From the NCBI GenBank assembly GCA_016213595.1, contig JACRAA010000070.1, forward strand, positions 1-6,060: 6,060 bases of DNA. Direction: 5' to 3'. The notes under the pieces are model-generated. The model ran no database searches. It saw only the letters and a list, made by a program, of their open reading frames with translations, and was not told where the DNA came from. This DNA is from Actinomycetota bacterium (lineage in GTDB: Bacteria; Actinomycetota; Actinomycetes; Propionibacteriales; Propionibacteriaceae). Of the stretch, positions 5,193 to 6,060 are shown piece by piece (the first letter of the stretch is position 1; the number at the start of each line of letters is the position of its first letter). The translations under genes were made by a program, and so were the position numbers.

Positions 5193-5867
5193 ATGGCCGT
5201 CCGCATCACGCCGAGCATCCTCAACGCCGACCTCGCCAACCTGGCCTCGGAGGTCGGACGGATCCCGAGTGCCGACTTCATCCACGTCGACGTGATGGAC
5301 AACCATTTCGTCCCCAACCTCACGATCGGGCTGCCCGTCGTCGAGTCGTTGCGGGCGGCGACGACCACACCGCTGGACATCCACCTCATGATCGCCGACC
5401 CCGACCGGTGGGCTCCCGCCTTCGCCGAGGTCGGCGCGGAGTCCGTGACGTTCCACGCCGAGGCGGCGCACGCACCGGTACGGCTCGCCCGCGAGCTCCG
5501 CTCGAAGGGGGCTCGCGCCGGCATCGCGCTGAACCCGGCAACGCCTGTCGAAGCCTGCGCGACGATGCTCGGTGAGGTCGACATGGTGCTCCTCATGACG
5601 GTCGAGCCCGGCTTCGGTGGCCAGAGGTTCCTGGATCTCGTGCTGCCCAAGATCGCTGCGGTCCGCGCGCTCGTGTCCGCGGCGGACCTCGACGTCTGGA
5701 TCCAGGTCGACGGGGGAGTGGGCCGTGACACCATCGAGCGCTGTGCCGAGGCCGGCGCAGACACCTTCGTCGCAGGCTCTGCCGTCTACCGCTCCGACGA
5801 CCCGGATGCCACCGTGCGCGAGCTCTCCGCCCTCGGCGAGGCCGCGTTCGCGAGGTGCAAGCACTGA
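5193..5867 (+). CDS. rpe: Ribulose-phosphate 3-epimerase
   Basis: This enzyme interconverts D-ribulose 5-phosphate and D-xylulose 5-phosphate in the pentose phosphate pathway, in the cytosol. The 224 residues form a single TIM barrel. The N-terminal ITPSILNADLANLASEV is typical. The metal-binding and catalytic set is complete: H31 and D33 in FIHVDVMDNHFVPNLTIG, H64 in LDIHLMI, and D173 in IQVDGGVG. The phosphate-binding and loop signatures VEPGFGGQRF (137-146) and FVAGSAVY near the C-terminus are present. The ATG at 5193 puts the conserved TPSILNAD at residues 6-13 as usual. An in-frame GTG at 5184 would add only MSP and overlaps the -10/stop element, so it is not preferred. rpe follows rsmB by 10 nt and overlaps thrC by one base. 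Confidence 0.97.
   Translation: MAVRITPSILNADLANLASEVGRIPSADFIHVDVMDNHFVPNLTIGLPVVESLRAATTTPLDIHLMIADPDRWAPAFAEVGAESVTFHAEAAHAPVRLARELRSKGARAGIALNPATPVEACATMLGEVDMVLLMTVEPGFGGQRFLDLVLPKIAAVRALVSAADLDVWIQVDGGVGRDTIERCAEAGADTFVAGSAVYRSDDPDATVRELSALGEAAFARCKH
5852..5857 (+). promoter_or_regulatory. Ribosome binding site of thrC inside the end of rpe
   Basis: GAGGTG lies 9 nt before ATG 5867. The start codon shares its A with the rpe stop (TGATG). This arrangement typically allows a ribosome finishing rpe to reinitiate on thrC. Confidence 0.6.
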
Positions 5868-6060
5868 TGCGCTATCTCTCGACGCGCGGGGCTGCCGACG
5901 CGCCGCGGCTGCCCTTCTGCGACGTCCTGCTCGCCGGGCTCGCGCCCGACGGCGGCCTGTACGTCCCGGAGTCGTACCCGCCCCTTGACCTGCCTCGGCT
6001 GCGACGCGTCCTCGCCGAGGAGGGCTACGCGGCGGTGGCGTTCGAGGTGCTCCGGCTGTA
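5867..6060 (+). CDS. thrC: Threonine synthase, long type, N-terminal part (partial at the 3' end)
   Basis: This is the first 64 residues of the PLP enzyme that converts O-phosphohomoserine to threonine and phosphate. The start MRYLSTRGAADAPRLPFCDV followed by LLAGLAPDGGLYVPESYPPL is the N-terminal signature of the long (about 480-residue) threonine synthases. From memory it most resembles the Corynebacterium glutamicum type, with MDYISTR and GLAPDGGLYLP at the same places. LAEEGYAAVAFEVLRLY continues that alignment. The PLP-binding lysine and the remaining active site are beyond the window edge, so completeness cannot be judged. It overlaps the rpe stop by one base and has GAGGTG 9 nt upstream, which suggests cotranscription and coupled translation with rpe. 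In C. glutamicum the long-type thrC is separate from hom-thrB; whether hom-thrB lie elsewhere in this genome is not visible here. Confidence 0.93.
   Translation, partial: MRYLSTRGAADAPRLPFCDVLLAGLAPDGGLYVPESYPPLDLPRLRRVLAEEGYAAVAFEVLRL

Overview
The window is a GC-rich chromosomal segment from an actinobacterium. Every gene lies on the + strand and the genes are packed tightly. Three things point to Actinomycetota: the order metK-priA-fmt-rsmB-rpe, a PriA of the helicase-motif-less actinobacterial type, and TANNNT-type -10 elements set close to start codons. I cannot name a genus. The protein texture suggests the Propionibacteriales/Micrococcales range, but that is only an impression.

Layout: the 3' end of metK (S-adenosylmethionine synthase) runs to 286. 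priA follows after 5 nt, with a TTG start, and ends at 2265. A 90-nt gap then holds a small GC-rich hairpin, a candidate -10 element and a ribosome binding site. These precede a 171-residue, extremely lysine-rich protein (2356-2871) with a C-terminal Rho_N/SAP-like helical motif. After 35 nt come fmt (methionyl-tRNA formyltransferase, 2907-3824) and rsmB (16S rRNA m5C967 methyltransferase, 3821-5182), whose ends overlap by 4 nt. rpe (ribulose-phosphate 3-epimerase, 5193-5867) starts 10 nt after rsmB. thrC (long-type threonine synthase) overlaps the rpe stop by 1 nt and runs off the window at 6060.

How the genes relate: most are housekeeping genes. MetK supplies SAM, which RsmB consumes. Fmt and RsmB both serve translation (initiator tRNA formylation and ribosome modification). 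Rpe acts in the pentose phosphate pathway and ThrC in threonine synthesis. The grouping looks like conserved gene order with transcription in one direction, not one dedicated pathway. No gap is longer than 90 nt. I saw no tRNA, rRNA, mobile element or CRISPR array.

The least ordinary items are the lysine-rich, repeat-built, probable nucleic-acid-binding protein between priA and fmt, and two -10 elements (before fmt and rpe) with the same 7-nt distance to the start codon, which suggests leaderless transcripts. I found no convincing new multi-gene system.
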